A stretch of 64,000 nt of DNA, taken from Tricholoma matsutake. Lineage: Eukaryota > Basidiomycota > Agaricomycetes > Agaricales > Tricholomataceae. Made by a program: the position numbers and the translations under genes. The stretch is taken from NCBI GenBank assembly GCA_026075535.2, contig AP026540.1:11966001-12030000 (forward strand). Direction: 5' to 3'. Numbering within the stretch: position 1 is the first letter of the stretch; each line of letters begins with the position of its first letter. The notes beneath the pieces are model-generated. The model made no database searches and was not told the DNA's origin. It worked only from the letters and a program-made list of their open reading frames with translations. Shown piece by piece: positions 47,078-59,202 of the stretch.

Positions 47078-47549
47078 GGCAAGATAATGAGAATGGTGGT
47101 GGGCAGAACTCTGCTAACAGTGCGACGTCCAGAAACCTCAGCCTGACTGGAGGGCTCAACGTGAGAAAACGATCGCTAGCATGTATGAGTCAATTTATGA
47201 ATTGACAGTCCAAGTCCGATATTGCCGGATTAGTAAAAGGCTGTAAATGTTGGGTGCGCTACGGAGGCATTGTATTAGAACAAGGAAATGTTCAAGTTAA
47301 TGCTAAGGGATGAGTGAGCTTACTGTTGTCATTCCCATCAAACTTGCACTTTGAAGTTTCCTATTTCAAATTATCCCAAATCATCAGTGGATATCATCAA
47401 TAGTTGTAGCAACATACCTTTGCTTTGACCATGTATGATGGGTTATACTAAAATGACTCAAGCTGGAAGTTGGGACAATGTGGGGACTAATAAAACAGAA
47501 AGATGTTCACAGATAATAAGATTTTGAAAGATATACTATACATAGGTAA
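47078..47549. other. Spacer between Plavaka-like gene and its neighbour
   Basis: About 470 bases between the Plavaka start and the 3' end of the next minus-strand gene. It should hold the transposase promoter; I see no clear TATA element or terminal repeat. Confidence 0.3.
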
Positions 47550-49621
47550 TTATGGAAGCCGGGTAGGAACAACTGCAGCACAGCCAAATAAATGATAGAA
47601 AGTTTGCGTATAAAAATGAGCTATGTGGTCCTCGAGTTGCTGGACATCTGCTTCAGTATACATATTATGTGAGGCCAGATCAGGTAGTAAAAGAGGCATC
47701 AGCTTCAGTCCATCCCAATCCCTCATTAATGCCCTCACCGCCAGCAAAAATGGTAACCTTTCTCGCCAGTCATGAGCTTGCAAACCAAAATTTGCCCGCT
47801 GTACATTGGTGATGACTAGCGAAGGTACATCAAAACACTTTAGCACCATAGCCTGCCGCTCATGTTCACCCCAGTGGGGTGACAAGCCTGAGGCATGCTT
47901 GTCAAGGGCCAAAAGCTCAAAGCAGAAATTAAGCTCAGTCAATTCCCATAGAATTTTCTGTGCCTCATCAACTGGCACTGTGGGACAACTGTCAGATGGT
48001 GGAGGACAAAGGTCAATCTGGAGTTCATCCAAAGCATCTGCAAAGATGGCCTTGACTTGTTCACGTTGACAAATTAAACTTGGCTCATGGCTGCATGCCA
48101 CAAGCCCATCAAGAAGAAAATCACGCCACTGTTGACCGGACAAGGGAGATGCTGAGCTTTCCACTGAAAATACTCATAAGATGCAGGCAGGTTGAAATAC
48201 TTTCCATGTGGCAAAGAATTTTGCACGGCGAGCCTCATTGGTGGAAGCAAAAATTGCTGCCTCAGGAAATAGATAATGCGTGTGATAAGATGCTGGGGGT
48301 TCGTCCCTTTTAACTGCCTTCAACGCATCACGCCAGGCAGGAATTGGGAGTGGCATGAGGGGGCTCTCGTACACATCAAACTTGTCGTGGCCCATTGGTG
48401 GATTTGAAGATTTCCGCTTATTATCTGTCGTGGGAGGGTGAGTTGACGGATGCCAAAACAACTCTGGTTACTTACAAAGAACTCCTTTTCCCTTACCCTT
48501 GTTGGCACCATGTTGTTGGCTAACTCCCCCAATGGCCCTGGTGCCTGGTCTGTCTTTTGATCTTACTAAGGCTTCTACATGTCCTGATGCGGATGTATTC
48601 ATTTCGCTGGCATGGAGGGCAAACAGATCCAGATAGCGCAGGAAGTTGCGAGCATACAGTAAGATTGCCTCATGCTTGTGATGAGAACTAGCCGGGCCCT
48701 GGTATATAATAGGGTAATTGAAGTGGTGTGGCTCAAAGCAGATCCCATAGTGGTGCGGTACCATAAGCAGGATGACTGCGAGTATATTTGTTTGGCCAAG
48801 GTCCGAGGCTGGCCGTGTCAACCAGAACGGAAGGCCTGCATGGAAAAAGTCCTGCACAACACGAATATCATTGGTGAAAACACCAACAGTGTCAGCAACT
48901 TCAACTGACGGGGAGCCCACTGCCAACCTAGTCGAGTCCATCTGGGGTTTGTACACCTCCATGTAATCCAACATCGCCATTACATCAAGCCAACACCTTT
49001 GCACATCCCTCACGCCAAACACCATCTGACAGAAGTTTGTCCATACTGACCCAAGACGGACGAGGCCATGCTCGATCATTTTAACTATTGGACCAAGGGT
49101 AGGCGGCGCCTGAGATTTGGATGAATTCGACATGAATGCTTGGACCCGAGATAACAAAATCGACACTGAACACTTCAGGTCGCCCAGCTTCGAATCCGAT
49201 AGCTTGCCAAGGCCCTGAATGGGGGATGCTGGGTCCCTCAAGGGTATAAAATCCTCATGTGTAGGTTCCCACCATATAATTAAATGGGCGGAAAGTGATT
49301 TAGCCTTAGGAATTGCACCATGGTGACAGTTAAACACATTATAAGGCTGTGGCCAGAGAATAGGATCGTCATCTGCATAGAGGCTGTCGGCGCACATCAT
49401 TACTTTATGGTCTCCAGCTGGCGGTTCGGGGATGAAGGTTCGATTAGGAGTGGTGACAAAATATTCTCCGTCAAAGAGGAGAGCCCCGACTTTGCCATCC
49501 GTCGCACCGATGGGCCCTGTAAGAACACATTCAGCGGGCAAGCCATCACAAACTCAAGATTCAACACACTATAATCAACTCGAAACCTCAGCAAATCATC
49601 ATCCACAAGCATGGCAGTCAT
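47550..49621 (-). pseudogene. Uncharacterised gene next to the transposase
   Basis: Minus-strand exons from about ATG 49621 (MTAMLVDDDLLRFRVDYSVL) through 49541-48470, 48420-48174 and on to the TAG at 47550. The total is about 650 residues. The middle reads as a globular protein (GPIGATDGKVGALLFDGEYF, then MCADSLYADDDPILWPQPYN, then LDVMAMLDYMEVYKPQMDS). The C-terminal part is helical with many Leu. An intron (GTAAGTAACC to CACGACAG) near 48475-48424 is well supported. A TGA at 48174-48176 interrupts the last part in frame. I know no function. It lies in the same direction as, and directly upstream of, the Plavaka-like gene, so it may be a passenger or second gene of that element. Its 5' flank carries the shared GTCTGAC motif. 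Confidence 0.5.
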
Positions 49622-49690
49622 TTTGATGAGTTCCTGCTAGCCATGAGAATACTACTTAGTACTAGTAAGAGAGGTACAAGCAAGGGCTTA

Positions 49691-49962
49691 CAAATGATGT
49701 AAATATAGCGTTGAGGCTTCAAGTCGCCCAAGGCGACCCAAACGGCAAGCAGGAGGACTCGGAAGAAATCCACAGGCAACGTAAAGCTGAGGTTCTTGGA
49801 ATCCAAGTCCAAATGTACAAGTAGGATTGAGTGACGAAAAGTCAGACTCAAGGCAGGTGACAAAAAGTCAGACCTGCAGGGGACAAAAAACGAGTAGGAG
49901 AAAATGGAGCGCGGAAAGAAGTGGCAAACTTCAAGTTGGAAGTACGAGGTAAGAAAGCGAAC
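49691..49962. repeat. Inverted block, left copy
   Basis: About 270 bases that reappear as reverse complement at 58863-59137. Shared pieces include CTCCATTTTCTCCTACTCG, CTTGGATTCCAA and ATATTTACATCAT (as read on the right copy). The block lies just upstream of the minus-strand gene ending at 47550. Confidence 0.85.
49831..49873 (-). promoter_or_regulatory. Repeated 17-bp motif upstream of minus-strand gene
   Basis: Two copies on the minus strand: GTCTGACTTTTTGTCAC (49873-49857) and GTCTGACTTTTCGTCAC (49847-49831), 26 bases apart. The motif includes the inverted pair TGAC-N5-GTCA. It lies about 230 bases upstream of the gene's likely ATG (49621). Confidence 0.55.
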
Positions 49963-50188
49963 TTCAAGCTTTCAATTCAAATTTGAAACGTCTGACTCAG
50001 CTGTCTCAAGTTCTCACGCTAATGTAGGGTTAAGGTTAACCACGGGCAAATCTTACACAGCCACCGAAATTCAAGTTCCGAGTCAAAGTGGCGGCAGCCC
50101 CAGGCCTTCAAGTTGCCAAAGTTCTTGAAGCTTAAAGTCCAAGTCTCATTCTCGTCGTATCTTACCATATTCCTGGCAGCAGTTGCTG

Positions 50189-50237
50189 GTCTGACTTTTT
50201 GTCACCTGCACTGGTGTTGAGTCTGACTTCTTGTCAC
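50189..50237 (+). promoter_or_regulatory. Repeated 17-bp motif upstream of the JmjC gene
   Basis: GTCTGACTTTTTGTCAC (50189-50205) and GTCTGACTTCTTGTCAC (50221-50237), 32 bases apart, on the strand of the gene and 80-130 bases upstream of its ATG (50318). Confidence 0.55.
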
Positions 50238-50317
50238 TCAAGTGCCACTGCTTGAAACCTCTAGTACCTGACATTCGTGTATAACTTGAAAGTTCAAGGT
50301 TGCAGTGCTAGGACGAA

Positions 50318-53300
50318 ATGGCCAACCAGGAGAAATTTCGTACCACAAGCACCTTTTTCAAAGACATTCCTTGGAAAATGGATGTTGTCTCTGCCCCCAG
50401 TGGTCTTGATAAACTAGAAACAGCGGTATCTCATGTGTGTGTGAGTTGACTCACTTTTCAATTATTTTCTGTTAATGCTTATTCTGCTAAGGCATACTTG
50501 GGTGTGATTTGTGAGCAGGAGAACTTGTGCGAATCCGGGTCAACATACTTTACAGGAATGGAGAAATTGGTGGTCCTGCAAAGATTTTGTCTAACCAGTG
50601 ACTTTCCTGAGAAAAAGGCCGACATACTTGTGAAGGAACTTCTGAAGTATAGCCTCCTGGATGTAGTCGCATTCATTTTTGATACAGCATCAGAGAGCAA
50701 TTCCAAAGAAAGGGGGGAAGTGCCATTTGTTGATAAGATTGTGCGTCTCTTTTTCTCTGTAACACTACTTGCCTGTTTAAAAATCTACCTCTCAGGGCCA
50801 TGCAACTATGGGTGACTGGCCCAAAGTTGTCAAAACTGCGATCAGAAGCATGGAATCTGATAGCACATATATGTTTCTTAATGCAACAACTGTTGATGAT
50901 CGGCTCTCTGCCTGTTATCACGCAGTTTGTCATGCCATGGGGAATGTTCACAGGGTGAAGATTATCCAAAACTTTGCAGCTGCTGCATTTAATCTGTCCT
51001 ATCTTCTCCGAGTATGTGTGCCGCGCTCTCCATATTTTTTTCCCCCAACACTTTAGTCATCAGGGTAATTTGTACTTGCCCAATGACAAGAACGATCTCA
51101 AGAAGGCACTTGGAAAGTAAGGGCATAATTTCATGACAGACCTTTCCTAATGTTCACAATGTGTCAGATATGGTGTTTCAGTAGACCATGAGAATTTTGA
51201 CATAGCACCAGAAATGTTACAAAACCCTTTATTTATTGCTCTTGCCCTTTCACCGCTATTCCTCCTTGTCAATCGTTCGTTAATAAACGTGTCTTTTGGG
51301 AAGACAAAAATGTTTGAGGTATGAGAGCACTTGAAACTGGAAGGACGCCACTGATTCCTAAATGTTATTATAGCTCTGGAAATCATTTGGTAACAAATGA
51401 CCCACCATAATTAGAAAGGTTGAAAAACGACTATTAAGAGTTATATTTGATATTGCCACCACAAAAACAACCGTAACGATTCCAGGGTTATTGGTGGAAG
51501 CATTCACAGATATCTCTGCGATGGGTGTACATGATATATGTAATGATGATGCCAGTTGGTTCACAGCTGGTGAGACCTTCTTATATTATCTATGGACCGA
51601 CTTTAATTCGATTTCTCAGATATCCAAATACTAAAGGTCCCCATTGTTACCTCTGAATATCATGTGAACCATCATGTGGAGTCTCCTAATTCCTTTGCAC
51701 GTGGTGCAACCTCTGTACGTGGTGGGCCTGGGGCTGCAGTGGACGTGGAAGAGGAGGAGGAGGAGGAGGAGGAGGAGGAGGAGGATGGTAATGAGGACAA
51801 AAAACACGTTCGCGAAGGATTGTGCCGTCTTGGAGGTAGGAATTCTGAGGAAGATGATAGCCATGGACAAGGAAATAGTGGCGCTGCGAGAGGGGCTTAT
51901 CGACACCAAAATGACCGAGGAAGTGCTCGACCAGAAAGGCTCACTGGCAACTCTGGTATGGATATTGCCATGGATAGAGCAAGTGATGTGGATAGAGCAG
52001 GCATCGCACAGCAAGTAGAACAATTGGGAAGAGCTGGAGGGGAGGACGAGAATCCTAGCACAATGGATGTTGACACAGATACAGGAGATGTTGCAAACCA
52101 AGGAGAACAATCTGGTGCAGTGGATGTGGACATGAGAGAGGGCAGTATGAATGAGCATGACAAGGCTCCAAACAAAGAATCAAGCCCCTGCAAGATGCCT
52201 TCACCCTCCGATGATTCACTCTCCACTGAAAAGGACAGTCCAATCGCTGGCAAAAAGCGAAAGAACCCGACGCAAGAGGCAAAAACAAAGAAAACAGACA
52301 AATTGCCCCTTCTACTGCCAAAAAGAAAGTTAAAGTCAAGGTCAAAGCCAAGGCCAAAACCAAAACCAAAGCCTGAATCAAAAATTCAATTTGGACCACA
52401 GTCTATAGATGCCGTGGAGCGCAACTATTTTGAGGAGATCGAATTCAGAGGTGTTAGTAGACTTGTTGATATCATCGACTTAATGCAGGATATGGTCAGT
52501 CATTTGCCATCTTAAAAGAACACAATTTATTGTCCTTTGCAGATTAAACCTGAAAAACCAAACCTTTCAAGAACTCAAAAGGCATGCATGGTTATATGTG
52601 TGATAATTCATACCTAATAACTCATATTCCATCTATAGAAACGATTCGTAGGCAAATCAGTATTGCTATGGGCTCCTGGGAAGGATGACCCAGTTACATA
52701 CACCCCGTCATTCCATGTAAGCTCTACCTAGACTCATTCACCACAATATAGTGACTTTCAGCACTCCCTTAGTTTGCTGATGAGCGCTCAATGTTCAAAA
52801 TTATTCACAGCGGGCTATAAAGATGGCCGACCTCTGTGGATGGCTTGTCCGGAGGAGAGCACATTTTGTATACTCTCAAAGCAGGAACTCGGGAGCAAGA
52901 GTGACCAAGAGATACAAGCAATATTCCACCAAAAACATGTTGTAATACATGACCAATTTGAGCCTACACTCGCTTTCGACGAAAAGGGTTTGAAAACATT
53001 AGGGGACCTGTACAAGTCTGTGACAATTCATGGTGTGTTTGAAGCATATTCTTGTTGTGTTTGGACATCCTGATTATGTGCCAGATTACTCAATTGAACA
53101 CTCCTTTGAAGCTGAATCATCTTGCCATCTGAAGGGTACTTTAGAAGATATGCTGAGGTGTCATAGGGAGAAAAGTAAAATCCTCAATGCACTGGACTTC
53201 CCAATGCTGTCTGCCCCTCATCCTCCAATGTCGTTCGCTTCTGGTCTTGCAGCGTTCAGTGCCACCGTCGATTTACTGATGTGTAGCCGGGCTATTTCAT

Positions 53301-54716
53301 TTCCAATGGCAAGTACTAGATGGGGCCTTGCGGCAACATCAGGTGCCCACCATTTCTGGCATATTGATTACAACGGCTTCTGCACTTACATCGACACCCA
53401 AACTGGCATGAAATGGTGGATCGTTGCAAAGCCCAAACCTGGGTTGATGCATTTCTCTGATGCTACACTATTCACTGAAGAATACAATATTTCTGCTGCC
53501 AACCTGGAGAAGTAGGACCTTGAGGCAGTCCTTCTTTGTCCCGGATCCCAAATGTAAGTTGTGTCTGCTTGGCACCCCCGTATTCATAACCATTGTCCTA
53601 TAGGTTAATGCGGCCAAACACACCACATTTTGTTGTGACACCAGAATCTGCAATTTGTCATGGAGGTCATTTTTACACAATGTCCACGATCCAAGACACA
53701 GTTTTCGGGCTTTATCATATGTTTGTTGCTAGCGAGAGGGTGACGAACACAGAACACAGTCATGATGTGCATCTTCTACTTTGAAGAATGGTTACTTATC
53801 TTCACTATGTTCTTGTCAAGCACGGGTCTAAACTAGATTTGTTGACGCCACCGCCCACTTGTCATATTCCCGATGTCTCCACCTTTGAAGGGGTGCTTGA
53901 CCTGTTCATGTTATGCATCATCATGGAACTTGGGGATCTCATCAACCCTCTGGCGTACAGGAAGAAATATCGACCTGGACCTAAACATGACCATGATCAA
54001 CTGTGCACTATCCATGCCTGTGGGCTATCTAGGGACCTTTGTCATTGGTGGTGTGCACGCTATCTGTTTCTTGACCCCGAGAAGGAATCATTCATTGATG
54101 GTGGCCTAGTATTCAAGGACCTACTCTCCCAGCATATTGTAGCACTGATCTCATATACTAAGACCATGGCAGAAGAGAATGATGCTCAAGGTGAAGTGTT
54201 GGAGTGCACAGCAGATGTTCTGATGGATTTACTGAAGAAGTATTTCCCTTATGATCTGCATTTTGGGGTTAGCCAGGGCTTCGAGTGGGCGGGACCAAGA
54301 TATGTTGTTAAGGTTAGGGCAGGAGTGTTATCCTCATACACGAGATGTAGGTATTACACTTTCTTTAAACACAATCTACTTACAAAGACATCGCAGGCCA
54401 TGATATCCTGAGCCTCGGGGCAACTCCTGTGGACCTGGACTTCATACAGCAGTACAACGATCTGGTTATGGAATCAGATTCTGACATGAATTCCTCAGAT
54501 GACTCTGACCGCGACAGTGAAGAAAGCGATTCAGACAGTGATGATGAAGACCAGTCCAGTAGTGATGATGATGGTGATCTGAGCAACTCAGATGATGATG
54601 GTATATCCAACGTTCAGACCGTCTTCACATGCTCACCGACAGATGTCATAGCTGATTGCTCACATCCATGCAAACGCAGGAGATGTGGTACCCTACCATT
54701 GTTACAGTCACTTTAG
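50318..54716 (+). pseudogene. JmjC-domain protein (2-oxoglutarate oxygenase fold)
   Basis: Exons include 50318-50440, 50492-50740, 50796-51011 and many more to the TAG ending at 54716. After an N-terminal region comes an acidic stretch (13 consecutive Glu near 51751) and a basic KPRPKPKPKPE tail near 52350, then the JmjC core. The iron-binding HFWHID is near 53350 and the distal TPHFVVTPES, then CHGGHFY, near 53640, followed by a helical region and an acidic D/S-rich end. JmjC enzymes of this kind remove methyl groups from histones or hydroxylate proteins in the nucleus. An intron near 53045 (GTGTGTTTG to GTGCCAG) and a GC-donor intron near 52582 are needed. In-frame stops at 51398-51400 (TGA), 53513-53515 (TAG) and 53782-53784 (TGA) mean this copy is dead or, less likely, mis-sequenced. 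The repeated 17-bp motif precedes it. Confidence 0.7.
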
Positions 54717-55880
54717 CATTGTCCAGTCCCTCTACGAGGTATTGATGCTTGCTCATACTTGTACGAGGGTCACGAGTCTAAGGCTGTTGTATCATGATCA
54801 CTGTGGCCAGTGTGATGGTGAACTTGAAGACCCAGTTCAGTGATACTCCCATAGGCAACATTTCTTCTATTTCAATCTCTGTGCACAGGTAGCATCTCTC
54901 TATATAACAGATTTTCTATGTATTTGTCTTCTTTCAATATGTCACCTTGGCCTAGGACATTGAACTTGAATTTTGGGACTGTGCCATCAAATTTCAGTGG
55001 CTGTGTAACATTTGCCCATGGTTAACCTTAACCCTAACATGCTTCCAAATACAAACTGCGAGTGTATTACTAAATTACTAAGCATCAAATTGTTGTGCAA
55101 GATTTTCCCAGCACGAGCTCGTTCTGCTGGCTTTATGCTGTTTCTTTGGTCAGCCATAGATTTGTCGTGTTCAAATTTTCAATGTTGCCGTGGCCCCCTA
55201 ATTACTAGTCAATGCCATCAGCCTAACCTTTACTGTACTCCTGACCGTTTTTTGGCTAATAATTGAATCTTGTGTTCTTATAGTCTTCTCATGCTCGTTT
55301 TCAGTCATACTTTATTTAAAAAAAATTCGCCACTCAGATTGGTGTCTATACAAAAGTAGCGGCCACTAGGTGACCCGCTCCACATGTATGTAGTTATGAG
55401 GAAAAGAATCCGAGTCAGAGATTCCGGCATTCTGGTTCATCACAGCAAATGATATCATCTCACGATATAGCGATATACATGAGACAGCGTGAGACTCGGA
55501 CATTATAACTTATAAGTAGCCACCGGATCATGATCATATGATATATCACATACTTACTACCTCTTACTACACGATTCTACCCTATGCTTGGCAGATCAGG
55601 TGCATTTCCATCTTAGGAACACTGGAGCTTCGCGGTAGCAGAGAGTCCAAGAGTCTTTTCTCACATTCGTATACAGTTTATAACTTGAACAGTGACTCCG
55701 AGTCGGACGCCGGTGTCCATTGTCTCAACCCATCATTGTACCACCACCTCTTGATTTCAGTTCCAATGACCACCAATTCAGCGCAGATACTTTGAAGCTC
55801 TCCTAATCAGGCAGAGCCTGACTCAGACTTGAATTTGGCGCTTCATATGAAATTTTGAAATCTCACCCTTCTTCTCTGCT
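54717..55880. other. Spacer between the JmjC and deaminase-like genes
   Basis: The stretch is AT-rich. A plus frame at 55538-55795 could be a 5' exon of the next gene (a run of Ser, Leu and Tyr, then SDSESDAGVH), but I cannot join it. I see no copy of the 17-bp motif here. Confidence 0.3.
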
Positions 55881-55906
55881 TACTCACTACTATCAATCAG
55901 GGAAAC

Positions 55907-58105
55907 GCCATACTCCCTGCCACAGATGCTCCTCCCATCCAGAATCTACCGGTCCGCAGAAAGGTTGATGCAGTGACAACTATTCTAGTGCGTAACAAAG
56001 AAGTCCTTGCCTCTACAGCATACGCTTCCAGTGGAAGTCTTGTAGTGGCCAGTGCGATGTCCACAGAAGAAGCTCACTCTGAAGAGGATGATGATTTTGT
56101 CACTACTCTTTACACCAATCAAACACTGAATATCACTGCTATCGCCAATCCAGAGCGCAGTAATTCTGCAAAGGGCATCAGATTGGCTTCAAGCAATGAT
56201 TTGTGGTCTCGCTTTGATCAAGATGATTGTTGGAAATTGATGAGAAAGTGAGCTTCTACCGGTACCTGGCATCACTTCCTCATTGCTTATCATGTATCCG
56301 GGGTCAGACAATCTACACTGGCAGACCATACAGAATCTGTATGTTCCTATCTCAATACATACAAGATTTCCGAGCCTTCTGCGCAACCCACTGAATCCAG
56401 GCGCTTTTCCCGCTTTCTCGTTGTGCAGTGTTGGAAGAGAATGAAATGACGGATTTTCCATTGGTCATCGCTTGGGATTCTTCACATGCTAGACAAAGCA
56501 ACCGACTCCTTGACGAAGTCAATCCAGAAGCATGAGTGGACCAAACCTGTTCATGACCCGAGACTGGCTCGATATCTCGACCCAATGGACGATTTGAGAA
56601 TGAAAGTTTTGGTGAAGTACTCCCGGAACAAGGAGGACACGGCTGATAAATATTTAGAGGTGCTATGCTCCAAGGAGCAATTAGCCTCATTCGAGATATA
56701 CTGCAAGGACACTGCGACAACATTCCACAACTTCCTCTTGGCCATCCTGGTTGGCTATGCAAGTGCCCTCCTGAGGTTGGAAGCGGCTATTGCTGCTAAA
56801 TAATCATCATCCGTATCCATGAAGCATCTGAGGTCGAGGAAGAAGGATGGCCAGAAGGAGGCCAAACTCAAGAAGGATGACGAGAAGGAGGCCAAACTCA
56901 AAGAGGATGACCAGCAACTTACAAAGGATGTGTCAAATCTGGTGCATGGTGTCACTTTCTATGCCAATGCTCTTGTCTGCATCGCACACTCCAATGCATT
57001 AAAAGAACATCTCCAAGTTCTATTCCCGGGTGAGATGTTGCCTCCTATAGCATTCAGGAAAGATGAATATAACAAATGGGCCACATTGTACATCGGTGAG
57101 GGTGGAGTCTACAAAGCGGCAGATGACATCCAAGTTGACAAAGTGGCAGATGGTGTCGCCAGGGCAGTGAGCGGCATTGGCCAAGTTGCCTTGAAGGACA
57201 AGGAGGGGGATGACGAGGAGGGGGATGGTGAAGAGGGGGAGGATGGCGAAAAGGGGGAAGATGGCGAGGAGGGGGAGGATGGTGAGGAAGGCGAGGAGCA
57301 GACAGAGGTGTCTAGATCTCACATAACCATGATCAATTTCCAGACCATCCAGAAATGGATCATGGCATTTGTTGGGCACTTCTCAGCACAGCATGCCTTG
57401 GAGAAACATGTTGGTGGTCTCCCACCTAGTGAACCCATCCATCTCGATCTCCTCATTATGCCCCGCTCTAGGGTGAAAATCAGTTCCTGGCCCTACATGG
57501 AGGGTTTAATCGAGGACACATTGAAGGCCCATTCGGTGAACTATAAAATAATGACGGCGAAGTACATCCATGAAGTTAAAAACCATGTCCTTGGAGCTGA
57601 TACCAGTGGCAATTGGACGGACCAGATTAGGATATTCTCGATATTCCAGAACCTGGTGAAGAATGGTGCCCACCTGAGTCATCATTGGAGTTTCCTGGAG
57701 GCATGCATTGCGAGGCTATTTTGGCTGCTTTCCTTGCCTACTGTAATGTAGCGACTTTGGAAGAGAAGGACGAGCCCAAATCTAAAGAGCTTAGCCAGGT
57801 ACTTGATCCACTTACCTTGAGGTTTAAATTCATTATTTTAACTTGTTGTGCAGAGACTGAAGTTTCATGATCAATGGATTTCGGTGTCAAAGCTATGCTG
57901 TCCTGTTTGCTGGGAGTTGATAAAACTCGTCAAAATTGAGGATATCTCAGATCAGGCATTTAAAGTCCGTGGTCATCATGCCAATCTTTACAATGTGGAA
58001 TTGCCAGAGTGGCTGCCTTGTGATATTTTGGAGGCAATGATACAGAAATTTCAACTTTTCATATATCAGCAACTTGAAATCCTCGATGCCCATGACTCAT
58101 CGTGA
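55907..58105 (+). pseudogene. OTT_1508-type deaminase-like protein, broken
   Basis: A first clear exon (about 55907-56250; VDAVTTILVRNKEVLASTAY) is followed after unresolved junctions by a frame from about 56486 with LDPMDDLRMKVLVKYSRNKE, a charged coiled-coil stretch, a VHGVTFYANALVCIAHSNAL segment, an acidic G-E-D repeat (57200-57300) and the catalytic part. Zinc-site motifs are HCE (57706-57714, in GGMHCEAIL) and, after an intron, the CPVC pair near 57900 (VSKLCCPVCWELI). HxE plus CxxC is the signature of the cytidine-deaminase fold, and the context fits the fungal OTT_1508-like family, whose substrate is not known. Breaks are an in-frame TAA at 56801-56803 and a one-base frame change between about 57680 and 57700, just before HCE. 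Confidence 0.6.
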
Positions 58106-58862
58106 ACACTGGCTGTGGACACACCCGTAACCTCTCTCGCGAAAGTAACATGAGCATCGAAACTGCCAGTAGCGGTGTATCAATACCAGACCCTGACGAG
58201 GACGTTGAATTCCTCCATAGGTAAGCATTTTTATTTTTTTCAATCCCAACCATCTGCTATAGCCAATTTTAGCCAACTTCTGTCTGACCACCGAGTTGAA
58301 TGAATGGTCAAAACCTGCATGGAGGCCTTTGGGTTGTATATGATGCTTATTATCTTGTTGAACGAGCTTTTCAGAGTTTTGTTTTTCCTGTGCAAGTACT
58401 GTGTCTCCCATCTTTCAGTCCGAGTCGCAGTAAAAAGCAGCACATTTTTTTCATTCCAGCCTCATCTCCCCACCGTTCATGTACAACCATGTGCATCATT
58501 TATTTCATACTTTCTGCTTATGGTTCCCCCTGATAGTTCAAGCAGGAACCTGTTCAGGTTCAGAAGTAGTTGTCATCGCATCACTGGTTGGGTCTTCATT
58601 TCAAGTTTATGGATTGTTTTTTTTTCTTCCAGATCCAGCTCATTTTGTATGCACTTGTACTTGCTTGTCCTATGTTGTACTGCAGCTCCAACACATTGTT
58701 TCAACTACAAGTTCAACTTGCATGGAAGGAAGACTCCGAAAGCCTGAGTGGTGTAGAACAGTGGTTGGGGGTGTACTTCACTGGCAGGCACCCAGGGTCT
58801 GGCATTCTGGAGCACTGCCACTAGTACAGGGATTATCCGAGTCTGCTGGTGTTGGATGTCAA

Positions 58863-59137
58863 AGTTCGCTTTCTGACCTTGTACTTCCAACTTGAAGTTT
58901 GCCACTTCTTTCCGCGCTCCATTTTCTCCTACTCGTTTTTTGTCACCCAGTGCAGGTCTGACTTTTTGTCACCTGCCTTGAGTCTGACTTTTTGTCACTC
59001 AATCCTACTCATACATTTGGACTTGGATTCCAAACCTCAGCTTTGAGTTGCCTGTGGATTTCTTCCGAGTCCTCCCACCTGCCGTTTGGGTCACCTTTGG
59101 CACCTTGAAGACTCAACGCTATATTTACATCATCTGT
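58863..59137. repeat. Inverted block, right copy
   Basis: Reverse complement of 49691-49962. It lies just upstream of the TET/JBP-like gene and carries two copies of the 17-bp motif (58956-58972 and 58982-58998). Confidence 0.85.
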
Positions 59138-59195
59138 ACAACTCATCTGTTCTCTCCTACATTTCTGGTCGCCTGCAGGTCTGACTTTTTGTCAC
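58956..59195 (+). promoter_or_regulatory. Repeated 17-bp motif upstream of the TET/JBP-like gene
   Basis: Three perfect copies of GTCTGACTTTTTGTCAC start at 58956, 58982 and 59179. The last ends eight bases before the likely first ATG (59203). Confidence 0.55.
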
Positions 59196-59202
59196 TCATT
59201 CA

